26,098 nt of DNA from Planctomycetota bacterium (GTDB taxonomy: Bacteria > Planctomycetota > UBA1135), in contig JAKVCF010000016.1 of the NCBI GenBank assembly GCA_022447335.1, positions 1-26,098 on the forward strand, given 5' to 3'. Every line of letters starts with the position of its first letter. Within the stretch, counting starts at the first letter, position 1. Positions 6,864 to 14,629 of the stretch are shown here, piece after piece. Under the pieces are notes generated by a model. The model searched no databases, was not told the DNA's origin, and saw nothing but the letters and a program-made list of their open reading frames with translations. The position numbers and the translations under genes were made by a program.

Positions 6864-8018
6864 GTGTCCGGCATCTTGAACTGGAACCGCGCAGCCACAT
6901 CAGCCGATCCGGCTCCCGGCGTCGAAGAGGCTTTACTAGAAGGCTTGCACGCGGCTGACCCAGCCCGCGGGGCCGGCATTGCTTCGGCGCGCCGCGAGCA
7001 GATTCGCGCCTCCGCCGCACGCCTCTTTGGTTGGTCACATCCGGACCGTGTCGTCTTTACCTCTGGAGCCACCTTTGGACTAAATCAGGCCGTGCATGCA
7101 GTGCGCTCTGGAGCTTTTGTACTCGCCACAGAACTAGAGCACAACGCAGCCCTGCGCCCGCTTGAAGTGGCGCGTTGCGATGGGCGCTTTGAGCTCGGCT
7201 TCCTCCCCTTCAATGCCCACGGCCAAGTCACAGTCGACGCAGTTGCCAAAGCCATGGCTCCACACTCAGGTTGCGAGCGTTGGCTATTCCTCGCACTGGC
7301 GTCCAATGTACTCGGCACCTTACAGCCCACAGCTGAGATCGCAGCCTGGTGCCACAAAAATCAAGTCCACCTCGTCCTGGACCTCAGCCAAGGAGGCGGG
7401 CAGGTACCCATTCCACTTGACGCATGGGCCCCGACCTTTGCCACCGTAGCTGGACATAAGGGGCTGCATGGCCCACAAGGCGTAGGCTTGCTCTTCGTCG
7501 GGCTCAACGCTCCACTGCGGCCGCTCTTAAGTGGAGGCACCGGACGATACGGGGAGAAACTCACTCCTCCCATCGAACTTCCGGGCTGCCTAGAAGTTGG
7601 TACACCCAATATGCCAGGCATCTATGCACTGGGCGCTGCCATCGAGTGGCGCTTGCAACAGGAAGCCCAGCTCGACGCAGTACGAGCCGCACTTGCCTCG
7701 GTCGAAGAGGAGCTTCGCAAAGACCCACGCGTTCAGGTCCTACCAAAAGAAGCCCCGCCTTGGGAAGAGCGTCTCCCTGTGCTCAGCTTCGCCTGCTCAG
7801 GGCTTCCATCCGAAGTCCTCGCCGCACAACTCGCGCAAGACGGAATCCTGGTGCGCTCCGGGATGATGTGCGCAGCCTTTGCGGCACCCAGCGCCGGCAT
7901 TAATGACCTAGGCGGAGTAGTACGACTTTCTCCACCTGAATATGCCACGCAGACTGATGCCAATCGCGTTATCTCTGCTATCCGAAAAGCCATCGAACTC
8001 TTCATTCCGACGGCATGA
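6864..8018 (+). CDS. Class V aminotransferase-fold cysteine desulfurase-like enzyme (EF2568 type)
   Basis: 384 residues from a GTG start; an overlapping ATG two bases upstream is out of frame. PLP-fold landmarks: NRAATS near the N-terminus, TSGAT (66-70), TELEHNA with His93 stacking on PLP, SNVLGT (147-152), DLSQGGGQ with Asp173 and Gln176, and GHKGLHGPQG with Schiff-base Lys199. RSGMMCA places a cysteine (Cys336) where group II desulfurases carry their persulfide Cys. GHKGLxGPQGxG followed by SGGTG is characteristic of the family I remember as TIGR01977 (EF2568), seen beside selenium-dependent molybdenum hydroxylase genes. It probably takes sulfur (or selenium) from cysteine. It lies 31 bases after the E1-like gene and overlaps the next gene by ATGA. 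Desulfurase rather than lyase or aminotransferase is inferred from Cys336 and context. Confidence 0.85.
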   Translation: MSGILNWNRAATSADPAPGVEEALLEGLHAADPARGAGIASARREQIRASAARLFGWSHPDRVVFTSGATFGLNQAVHAVRSGAFVLATELEHNAALRPLEVARCDGRFELGFLPFNAHGQVTVDAVAKAMAPHSGCERWLFLALASNVLGTLQPTAEIAAWCHKNQVHLVLDLSQGGGQVPIPLDAWAPTFATVAGHKGLHGPQGVGLLFVGLNAPLRPLLSGGTGRYGEKLTPPIELPGCLEVGTPNMPGIYALGAAIEWRLQQEAQLDAVRAALASVEEELRKDPRVQVLPKEAPPWEERLPVLSFACSGLPSEVLAAQLAQDGILVRSGMMCAAFAAPSAGINDLGGVVRLSPPEYATQTDANRVISAIRKAIELFIPTA

Positions 8019-8629
8019 GCGCCACTCCTGTCCATGCTATCTTGCTCGCCGCAGGAGCCGGACGACGCCTTGGCTTGCCGAAGGCAGCCCTTCAGTTGCG
8101 CGGGAAATGGATGCTGCCCTCCTTGGTATCCAGCCTCAAACAAGGCGGGGCTTCGCGCGTGGTGCTCGTACTCTCTGATGCGGCACTCGACGCGATCGCA
8201 GACTTAGGCCTACCTGGAGCGGATCGCGAGACAAGAAACCCCGACCCCGATGCAGGGCGAACTGGCAGCCTGCAATGCGCACTTCCTGAAATCTCGGAAG
8301 GGTGTGGGATTCTCGTGCATCCCTGTGATATGCCGCTACTCCAGCCCGAATCGGTACAAGCCGTGATAGAGACGTGGCTTCAATTCGGCTGCCCCGAAAA
8401 CGCCTGCGTTCGCCCGGTTAGCTCGTCACGCCGTGGTGGCCACCCGCTCCTTCTCGGGCCAGGTTGGCGAAGTGAATTACAGACTAGTCACCCGGACCGG
8501 CCACTTCGTGAATTCCTCCGACACCCAAACGCACAGCTCATCGATGTGCCGTGCAACGACCCCGGCGCCTTTCTAGATGTCGATACCCCTGAACAGCTGC
8601 AACTTGTCGAGAGCCTACTCCCCAAGTAA
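8015..8629 (+). CDS. MocA/MobA-like molybdenum cofactor nucleotidyltransferase
   Basis: 204 residues of a GT-A-type nucleotidyltransferase. LAAGAGRRLGLPK (11-23) is the nucleotide/phosphate loop. NPDPDAGRTGSLQCAL (75-90) matches the NPxxxxGxxxSL cofactor-binding motif, CDMP carries Asp105 for metal, then come RRGGHP (139-144) and the C-terminal NDPGAFLDVDTPE (181-193) with paired Asp. This pattern fits NTP_transf_3 enzymes of the MocA/MobA/PucB group, which attach CMP or GMP to molybdopterin. The lack of the MobA GGxSxRMGxDK form and the hydroxylase operon opposite favour a MocA role (CTP:molybdenum cofactor cytidylyltransferase); that choice is inference. Its ATG overlaps the desulfurase stop (ATGA), implying translational coupling. 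It converges on the leftward operon with a 35-base gap and no obvious terminator. Confidence 0.82.
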   Translation: MSATPVHAILLAAGAGRRLGLPKAALQLRGKWMLPSLVSSLKQGGASRVVLVLSDAALDAIADLGLPGADRETRNPDPDAGRTGSLQCALPEISEGCGILVHPCDMPLLQPESVQAVIETWLQFGCPENACVRPVSSSRRGGHPLLLGPGWRSELQTSHPDRPLREFLRHPNAQLIDVPCNDPGAFLDVDTPEQLQLVESLLPK

Positions 8630-8664
8630 TTCTATCCGCCGATCTTCCCACTGCTAGAAAGAGC

Positions 8665-10764
8665 CTAAGGGATATAGATTTTTAGCGACTCCAGCTCGTT
8701 CGGCAACTCAACGCGCTGCTGGTGAATCCGACTTCGACCTTCAAAGATTTCGATGGTGTACACCCCAGCAGGCAACCCATCGACCTGAAAATTTCCGTCG
8801 CTCGAAAGAGTGAGAGTCTTGACTACACGACCGTTACGGTCGGAAATACTTAGGAGCGAACCAAAGAGAGAATCTGCCGCTGGAAGGTTTTCAACCTGGC
8901 CCTCAAGCGTGTATGTCAGACCAATCTCGATCTGACCCAGATCCAGCTTGCCACCCGGATGCTGGAAGTTCTCCTGTACCCAAGGGGTCGCACCATCAAG
9001 TTCGATCCGCAAGTGATAGCTCGCCGCCTCGAGTCCACTGAGCTCAAAACGACCCTGGCCGTCAGTAGTCGTCAACTGGCGCAACTTGCCCCCATACGGA
9101 GCCGCAAACACAAGAGCGCCCGGCGCCGGACCGTCAGCCCCAATCACCCGACCTGACAGAGCTCCCATGGGTAGTTCTATATCCCTCTTGTTTCCGCCGC
9201 GCCCAAACTTCATCGTACGGCGAATGGGCAGTTGATCGGGCGCCCCTTGGATCTCGACCTCGTATTCACCCATCCACACTGAAGGAAAGACGAGCAATCC
9301 CTGCAAGTCAGAGAGATCCAATGCGGCAACTTCCGTCCGCTTGTTGGCAATGCCACGCGTCATAGAACCGCGTGCGCCCACTACCGGGCGGCCGTCTTGC
9401 GTGACAGTCACGTTGAGAAATCCATGGCGGCGTAAAACGAGTTCGCGCTCGAGCTGATCACCTCCGCCAAACTCGATCAATATCGCCATCGGATCGTCTT
9501 CTGCGATCGACTCACCCTCACGCAACTCGAAGAGCTGTGTCGGATTGTGTCCGGGCTGGTGCTCAGGAGTGAGTACATAGCGCCCTGGCACAACCCGCTC
9601 GAACAAGGCCAGACCTTCCAGGTCACTGGCCTGCGTTTGGGTCGCATCCGCACCGAAAGATTCTCCCGGATCCGGGATGAGCCTCAGCTCCGCCCCAGGA
9701 AGAGCGCGCTGCTTGCCGTTAATGACACGCGCGCGCAAGCTTGCATAGCGTTCGAGAGTCCAATCTTCGATCAGGATGCCGCCCTGATACTCCAAATCAC
9801 GCTGCAAGGGAGCAAAGCCTTCTGCTTCGACGCGCGCCTCCCATGATCCTAGCGCTAGTCCCGAAGCACGAATAACTCCATCTTCGTTCGAGCTGGCAGT
9901 CAGGACTGATTCCTTTCGCGATCGCCGCAAACTGAACCGTGCACCAGAGACCGCAGAACCGTCGATATCGCGCAAGGTAAGCTGGATCGCGATCTCACCG
10001 CGCAAGCGAATCTGAATAGGCTCCGCGGGATCATTAATGGTCAAACTATCTTCGCGATACTCGCCACCCAACGCCGAGCTAACACGGAGCGAATAGCTCC
10101 CTTCACCCGGCGTGCGCAGCCTGAAGCGACCATTTTCATCGGTAGTAGCCACCGTCGGCAGACCATCCACACGACCCCTGGGGTCAAAAAGCTCGACTGG
10201 CACACCTCGTGCCGGCATCCCATCCGGAGCCAAAACAGTGCCTGGCACGAAAAACTGTTCGGTTAGCCGCACCTCAATCACATCGCCAGCATCTACACCA
10301 CTGACGCGTGTTGGCACACATCCCGGAGCAACGGCGATGACAGCTAGATCGTCTCGCTTGCCGTCCTCGATGACCAGCCTAAAGCGACCTTCAGCATCGG
10401 CACCTCGCCCAGCGCGAATCACACCCTGATAAGACCACCCCAGAGCGGCCCCACCAAATTGTTTGTGCGCGAAGACAACACGCGCACGATCGATCGGTCG
10501 ACCACTGGGACCAAAAACTTGACCGACCACCGCATCGGGATCTGAGTCCAAAGCTGGATCGAGCTCAGGCTCGATCGAACTACGACTTCCCGCGCCTCCG
10601 AGTTCAGTGACCTTAAGACCCGGGCCGACCTCGCCCGGACTATCAACTTCCCCTGAGACGAAGGGGTCCACTAACGAGCGATCGGCTGGCTCCGAGAACA
10701 GCAGTACACCCCCAACCGCCACAACCAGCAGCAACGACAATCCGACCAGAAATTCGCGAATCAT
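8665..10764 (-). CDS. Membrane-anchored protein of repeated carboxypeptidase-regulatory-like domains
   Basis: 699 residues. It begins MIREFLVGLSLLLVVAVGGVLL, an N-terminal signal anchor without an obvious cleavage site, followed by an acidic linker. From ~75 to the end are about seven beta-sandwich repeats of the carboxypeptidase-regulatory/transthyretin-like type, each with G-x-V ... G-A-x-V ... D-x-x-G-x-F-x-(L/I) ... G-x-Y patterns (e.g. TDENGRFRLRTPGEGSYSLRV, TTDGQGRFELSGLEAASY). No catalytic motif is seen; such proteins usually serve as surface or adhesion scaffolds. The start at 10764 is two bases after the stop of the FAD subunit gene; longer frames upstream only read through that gene. 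The close spacing makes it the last gene of the hydroxylase operon, though a link to the enzyme is unproven. Confidence 0.85.
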   Translation of the reverse strand: MIREFLVGLSLLLVVAVGGVLLFSEPADRSLVDPFVSGEVDSPGEVGPGLKVTELGGAGSRSSIEPELDPALDSDPDAVVGQVFGPSGRPIDRARVVFAHKQFGGAALGWSYQGVIRAGRGADAEGRFRLVIEDGKRDDLAVIAVAPGCVPTRVSGVDAGDVIEVRLTEQFFVPGTVLAPDGMPARGVPVELFDPRGRVDGLPTVATTDENGRFRLRTPGEGSYSLRVSSALGGEYREDSLTINDPAEPIQIRLRGEIAIQLTLRDIDGSAVSGARFSLRRSRKESVLTASSNEDGVIRASGLALGSWEARVEAEGFAPLQRDLEYQGGILIEDWTLERYASLRARVINGKQRALPGAELRLIPDPGESFGADATQTQASDLEGLALFERVVPGRYVLTPEHQPGHNPTQLFELREGESIAEDDPMAILIEFGGGDQLERELVLRRHGFLNVTVTQDGRPVVGARGSMTRGIANKRTEVAALDLSDLQGLLVFPSVWMGEYEVEIQGAPDQLPIRRTMKFGRGGNKRDIELPMGALSGRVIGADGPAPGALVFAAPYGGKLRQLTTTDGQGRFELSGLEAASYHLRIELDGATPWVQENFQHPGGKLDLGQIEIGLTYTLEGQVENLPAADSLFGSLLSISDRNGRVVKTLTLSSDGNFQVDGLPAGVYTIEIFEGRSRIHQQRVELPNELESLKIYIP

Positions 10765-10766
10765 CT

Positions 10767-11750
10767 TCAGGAGGATGGCAGGCAAGCCAGAATCGCCCGC
10801 TTGCACAGCACCCGCGCCATCTTCTTGCGATAGGCGGGAGACATAGAGGTGTTCTTCATCGGCCGAACTTGATCGCGGAGTGAAGCCCCCAGCTCCTCGG
10901 CCAGCTCTTCCTCGATGCAACGGCCAACTAATCGAGCCGCTAAATCCTCGTGCAAACGCGGAATACTGTCGTAAGCCGTCGTCGCGATACGAGCAGCCGC
11001 AACCTCGCTGCCCGGCCCATCCGTCCAACGCACCGCCACAGCGACACCACCCTCCGGAAAGTCAAAAGTTGCGCGCAGGCGAAGCTTCTCGTAACGCACA
11101 GTCCACTCGGATGCATCTTGCGGCAAATCAAGGCGCACCATCAACTCACCCGATCGGCGATCAGCGAAGCGGCGTATTCCATCGAGTGCGAAGTAATCCT
11201 TCAGAGCCACGCTGCGCTCGCCCTCCGGACCGGCCACCACTGCAATCGCACCATAACCCATAAGAACCGGAGCCAGATCTCCGCTATAAGTCGCCACACA
11301 GACATCCCCGGGCACTGGTTGTACGCGGCACTGATCAGCCTCAGCTTTCAAGCAGCTGTCGTGCGCCATCCGCCACTCAGCAGTTTGATTGAAATGCCAA
11401 CAGCGTGTATCCAGATGCAGATTGCCTCCCAAAGTGGCGCTGCGACGAATCAGCGGCGTAGCAATCTTGGACGCTGCTCGCGGGACTTCCGGACATAGCT
11501 CTTGCAGAATCGAACAATGTTCCACCTCATACAAAGTCCGCCCAGCAGCTAGTGCCCCCCCCAACTCCTCGCGCAACTCAGGAAGATGGCGGAGACTAAT
11601 CACCTGCGGCCGCACATTGAGGCGCCACTTGTAGTTGCACAATAGGTCCGTGCCACCTCCAAGTAGGTCGTATTCACCATGCCTCTGAGTAGCCGCAAAG
11701 ACCTCGTCAAGCGAAGTAGGGCGATGGAGCTGAAGATCAGGGACGCGCAC
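10767..11750 (-). CDS. FAD-binding subunit of a molybdenum hydroxylase, HcrB-like with a four-Cys insert
   Basis: 327 residues. FAD_binding_5 motifs are present: LLGGGTDLL near residue 30 and RRSATLGGNL near 102-111, the usual FAD pyrophosphate contacts. Directly after comes an insert with Cys117, Cys133, Cys141 and Cys151 (TRCWHFNQTAEWR, SCLK, QCRV, DVCVATYSGDLAP). The spacing of 16, 8 and 10 closely follows the [4Fe-4S]-binding loop of the 4-hydroxybenzoyl-CoA reductase beta subunit as I remember it. The CO_deh_flav_C-like region ends the protein. I place the start at GTG 11750, because AGGAG lies seven bases before it; an ATG at 11783 lies deeper in the upstream gene. The frame overlaps the end of the large subunit gene by 14 bases. 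It passes electrons between the 2Fe-2S subunit and an acceptor or donor. Confidence 0.9.
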   Translation of the reverse strand: MRVPDLQLHRPTSLDEVFAATQRHGEYDLLGGGTDLLCNYKWRLNVRPQVISLRHLPELREELGGALAAGRTLYEVEHCSILQELCPEVPRAASKIATPLIRRSATLGGNLHLDTRCWHFNQTAEWRMAHDSCLKAEADQCRVQPVPGDVCVATYSGDLAPVLMGYGAIAVVAGPEGERSVALKDYFALDGIRRFADRRSGELMVRLDLPQDASEWTVRYEKLRLRATFDFPEGGVAVAVRWTDGPGSEVAAARIATTAYDSIPRLHEDLAARLVGRCIEEELAEELGASLRDQVRPMKNTSMSPAYRKKMARVLCKRAILACLPSS

Positions 11751-14061
11751 CTGCCTTCTCCTGGATTTTCCGCTTCCGCTCAAGCGCCTTCAGAATACGC
11801 TCCGGAGTCATCGGCACTTCATGCAAACGAACTCCGACCGCGTCATAAATAGCGTTCCCAATCGCCGGGATGATCGGCGCCAATGCACCTTCGCCGCACT
11901 CTTTAGCACCCAGTGGCCCTTCCGGATCATTCGACTCAACTACGATCGCCTCAATCTCGGGCGTATCCACTGGTGACGGAATCTTGTAGTCGAGGAAGGA
12001 GCCGTTGCGCAACTGCCCGTTGTTGAGGTAGAGCATCTGCTCAGTCAGCGCCTGCCCCATGCCCATATGCACTGAACCTTCAAGTTGCCCCTCAACGGCC
12101 AATCGGTTCAAAGCTTTTCCGCAATCGTGCGCGGCCCAAATTTTCTCGACTCGCACAAAACCGGTTTCCGGGTCAACCTCAACCTCGGCCACAAAAGCCT
12201 GGTAGCTGTATGAAGGTGAAAGGCCTGCGCCAGAACCTTTGAATGCACCTCCGAGCTTGGGGGCAATGTAAGCACCCTTCGCGATTAGAGCCCCGTTATC
12301 GGCCAGCGCTTCACGCAGTGCATCCATGAAAGGGATGACCACGCCGTCATCGTCAAGGTGCACATAGGTCTCGTCAGCACCCTTGACAAAGCCTTCGGCT
12401 GAACGACCTGTCAGCCGCGCGCAAGCTCGCTGCATTTTGCGAAAGACGGCCTCGCCCGTACGGAGCGCAGCATTGCCGGCCATGAAGGTGACTCGTGAGC
12501 TATAACTACCGAGATCGATCGGCGCAGTGTCAGTGTCCTTAGCCATCACACGGCAACGGTCGATACGCACCCCCATTGCCTCAGCCACGCATTGGGCCAA
12601 CATGGTGTCTGAACCCTGTCCGATATCAGCCGCCAACGAATGAATTGTGACGCCGCCGTCGACATCAATCTTGATATGCACAGTCGACTGCGGCGTGCGA
12701 GTACGGTGGATCGGAAGCGCTGATCCACTGATATAGAAGCCGCAGCCCAGACCAATGCCACGGCCGAAGGGCATCTTGCGGAACTTTTGGTCCCAACCGG
12801 ACCGCTCGCGCGCGCGCTCGAGACACTCCAAGAATCCCGTCGAGGTGATGCGCAGGTGGTTTAATGTGGTAGTGTTCGGCGGCAGCGCGTTCTGCGCGCG
12901 CAAATCGAAAGGATCAAGCTTGAGCCGCTCAGCCATCTCATCGAGCGCCGTCTCAAGCGCGTACCGGGCATTAACTGCTCCATGTCCACGCATCGCCCCA
13001 CTCGCCGGCTTGTTCGTGTACACACGTCGCCCGCTATAGCGGAAGCTAGGCAAGCGATACGGGCCCTGAGAAAGCACGCCGTTGTAGTAGGTGGTCACCA
13101 CACCGAAAGATCCCCATGCCCCACCGTCAATGCGACTGTGCGCGTCTAGGCCTAGCAGGCGCCCCTCTTGGTCGGCAGCAACTTGAATCTTGTATTCAGT
13201 GGGGTGACGCCCGTGGTTATTAAGGAAAACTTCGTCACGATCAAAGATTAGCTTTACCGGCCGACCAGTCTTACGAGCAAGCAAGGCCGCGACCATCTCG
13301 TGCGGAAAGGGATCGGACTTGCCACCGAATCCGCCGCCGACTAGCGGCTTATAAACACGAATCTTATGAATCGGCATCTCGAGCACTTTGGCCAGCGCAC
13401 GATGCAGATAGTGAGGCACCTGAGTTGCCGAATAGAGGCTCAGGCGGCCATTGGACTCAGGCACCGCAATGCAACCGATCGGCTCGGTGAAACCGTGATT
13501 TATACCATCAAAGACGAACTCGCCTCCAGTGACAACCGAAGCCCCTTCAAAGGCACCATCGACATCACCGAACTCCTGATCGACGGCCTTGTGCAAGTTA
13601 GTGCCCGCCAACGCATTGCTGTGAATCGGATGATCCGTCTCCCGGAGAGCATCCTTTGGGCGCAAAGTGGCAGGAAGCTTCTCCGAGCGCACCTGAACGC
13701 GCAGCGCAGCCTCTCGAGCACCTACTTCGGTCTCACAGGCCACCGCTGCGACTATGGCTCCACTGTAAAGCGAATTCGGAGCCGGCAGCGGAGTCTCGTC
13801 TTCCGAAATCGGCAGCACGCCGAAAGTGTTGCTTGTCCCCGCCTCGCCTGGAGCAAGGCCTGCGACAAACCCTTCAATCTCGGCGGCCTGACTGAAATCG
13901 ACCTCGTCGATACGCGCGAAAGCTTCGGTCGAACGCACTAACCGGGCATAGAGCATGCCCGAAAAACGCATGTCTTCAATGTAGACACCCTGCCCACTAC
14001 TTTTCTCCATACTGTCAATCAGCGGGAAGCGGGATCCAACCGTCGAAGTGTAGCGACTCAT
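11737..14061 (-). CDS. Molybdopterin-binding large subunit of a xanthine oxidase-family enzyme (HBCR alpha-like)
   Basis: 774 residues, the normal length for this subunit. Domain a/b hammerhead is N-terminal (residues ~20-135), followed by the two molybdenum cofactor domains. Cofactor motifs are GGGFGGK (242-248), GAMRGHG (355-361), DIGQGSDT (479-486), DLGSYSSRVTF (516-526) and GAKECGEG (718-725). Glu724 is the conserved base next to molybdenum. DLGSYSSRVTFMAGNAA and the GEG rather than GEP form recall 4-hydroxybenzoyl-CoA reductase HcrA more than xanthine dehydrogenase, and the partner FAD subunit agrees. The substrate is not readable; aromatic thioesters, purines, aldehydes or N-heterocycles are all possible. 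The ATG lies three bases after the stop of the small subunit gene. No Tat signal is seen, so it is probably cytoplasmic. Confidence 0.93.
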   Translation of the reverse strand: MSRYTSTVGSRFPLIDSMEKSSGQGVYIEDMRFSGMLYARLVRSTEAFARIDEVDFSQAAEIEGFVAGLAPGEAGTSNTFGVLPISEDETPLPAPNSLYSGAIVAAVACETEVGAREAALRVQVRSEKLPATLRPKDALRETDHPIHSNALAGTNLHKAVDQEFGDVDGAFEGASVVTGGEFVFDGINHGFTEPIGCIAVPESNGRLSLYSATQVPHYLHRALAKVLEMPIHKIRVYKPLVGGGFGGKSDPFPHEMVAALLARKTGRPVKLIFDRDEVFLNNHGRHPTEYKIQVAADQEGRLLGLDAHSRIDGGAWGSFGVVTTYYNGVLSQGPYRLPSFRYSGRRVYTNKPASGAMRGHGAVNARYALETALDEMAERLKLDPFDLRAQNALPPNTTTLNHLRITSTGFLECLERARERSGWDQKFRKMPFGRGIGLGCGFYISGSALPIHRTRTPQSTVHIKIDVDGGVTIHSLAADIGQGSDTMLAQCVAEAMGVRIDRCRVMAKDTDTAPIDLGSYSSRVTFMAGNAALRTGEAVFRKMQRACARLTGRSAEGFVKGADETYVHLDDDGVVIPFMDALREALADNGALIAKGAYIAPKLGGAFKGSGAGLSPSYSYQAFVAEVEVDPETGFVRVEKIWAAHDCGKALNRLAVEGQLEGSVHMGMGQALTEQMLYLNNGQLRNGSFLDYKIPSPVDTPEIEAIVVESNDPEGPLGAKECGEGALAPIIPAIGNAIYDAVGVRLHEVPMTPERILKALERKRKIQEKAGARP
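11758..11762 (-). promoter_or_regulatory. Ribosome binding site setting the GTG start of the FAD subunit
   Basis: AGGAG on the - strand with a seven-base spacer to GTG at 11750. It lies inside the 3' end of the large subunit gene. It decides in favour of the GTG rather than the ATG 33 bases upstream. Confidence 0.6.
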
Positions 14062-14064
14062 GAC

Positions 14065-14589
14065 TTAAACCTGCTCCGAAGGGGCTACGGTGCGCCCGCG
14101 CGCAACGCAAAAGGCTCGATGCTCGGCGGCACACCGTTCGACCGCGTCGACAATTTTTACGTATCCGGTACAACGACAAAGATTGCCCGCCAAAGCCTCG
14201 CGAATCTCCTGACGGTCCGGATCAGGATTGTCACGGAGCAAACGGTCTGCCGCCATCAGGAAACCCGGCGTGCAGAATCCACATTGACTTGCGCCGGCCT
14301 CGGCCCACGCCTCTTGCAGAGGCGCAAAGCGCTCGCCATCACGCAGGCCCTCTACCGTGATGATATCCCTCCCCTCAACCTCGGCAGCCAGGGTCAAACA
14401 GGACAACACTGGCTCCCCATCGATCTGCACAGTGCAACAACCGCAGGTGCCAAGATCACACCCACGCTTAGTCCCAGTAAGCTCGCACTCCTCGCGGAGG
14501 ACGTCAAGCAGGGTGTCAGCGTCACGTGCCAGCACTTCCCGAGGCTGGCCGTTGACGTTCAATCGAAGGATGCGACGGTTAGACGACAT
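14065..14589 (-). CDS. [2Fe-2S] small subunit of the molybdenum hydroxylase (CoxS/HcrC-like)
   Basis: 174 residues. The N-terminal plant-ferredoxin-type domain has Cys44, Cys49, Cys52 and Cys64 (GCDLGTCGCC ... LSC), the standard C-x4-C-x2-C-x11-C. The C-terminal helical domain has CGFC (103/106) and CRC (138/140), with CTPGF and CRCTGY as in all family members. These bind two 2Fe-2S clusters that link molybdenum to FAD. Cys51 is an extra cysteine beside the normal ligand. It is the first subunit gene of the leftward operon, 40 bases after the HEAT-like gene and 3 bases before the large subunit gene. The order small-large-FAD is seen in many such operons. Confidence 0.95.
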   Translation of the reverse strand: MSSNRRILRLNVNGQPREVLARDADTLLDVLREECELTGTKRGCDLGTCGCCTVQIDGEPVLSCLTLAAEVEGRDIITVEGLRDGERFAPLQEAWAEAGASQCGFCTPGFLMAADRLLRDNPDPDRQEIREALAGNLCRCTGYVKIVDAVERCAAEHRAFCVARGRTVAPSEQV

Positions 14590-14629
14590 GGATCGGGCCG
14601 AGACCCCCCTATTCTAGCCACCGCGCGAG

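Noticed and set aside
10765..11028. 88-residue N-terminal extension of the repeat-domain protein
   Set aside because: It overlaps the conserved end of the FAD subunit gene in another frame; the hydrophobic anchor starts naturally at 10764.
11751..11783. ATG start of the FAD subunit
   Set aside because: The GTG at 11750 has an AGGAG at the right distance and keeps all family motifs; the extra residues (SGSGKSRRR) look like read-back into the upstream gene.
13366..13941. 191-codon rightward open frame opposite the large subunit gene
   Set aside because: Lies wholly within a well-conserved molybdopterin subunit gene; no recognisable sequence.
11737..14589. Plain xanthine dehydrogenase
   Set aside because: The FAD subunit has the HcrB-type four-Cys insert and the large subunit has HBCR-like motifs; substrate left open.
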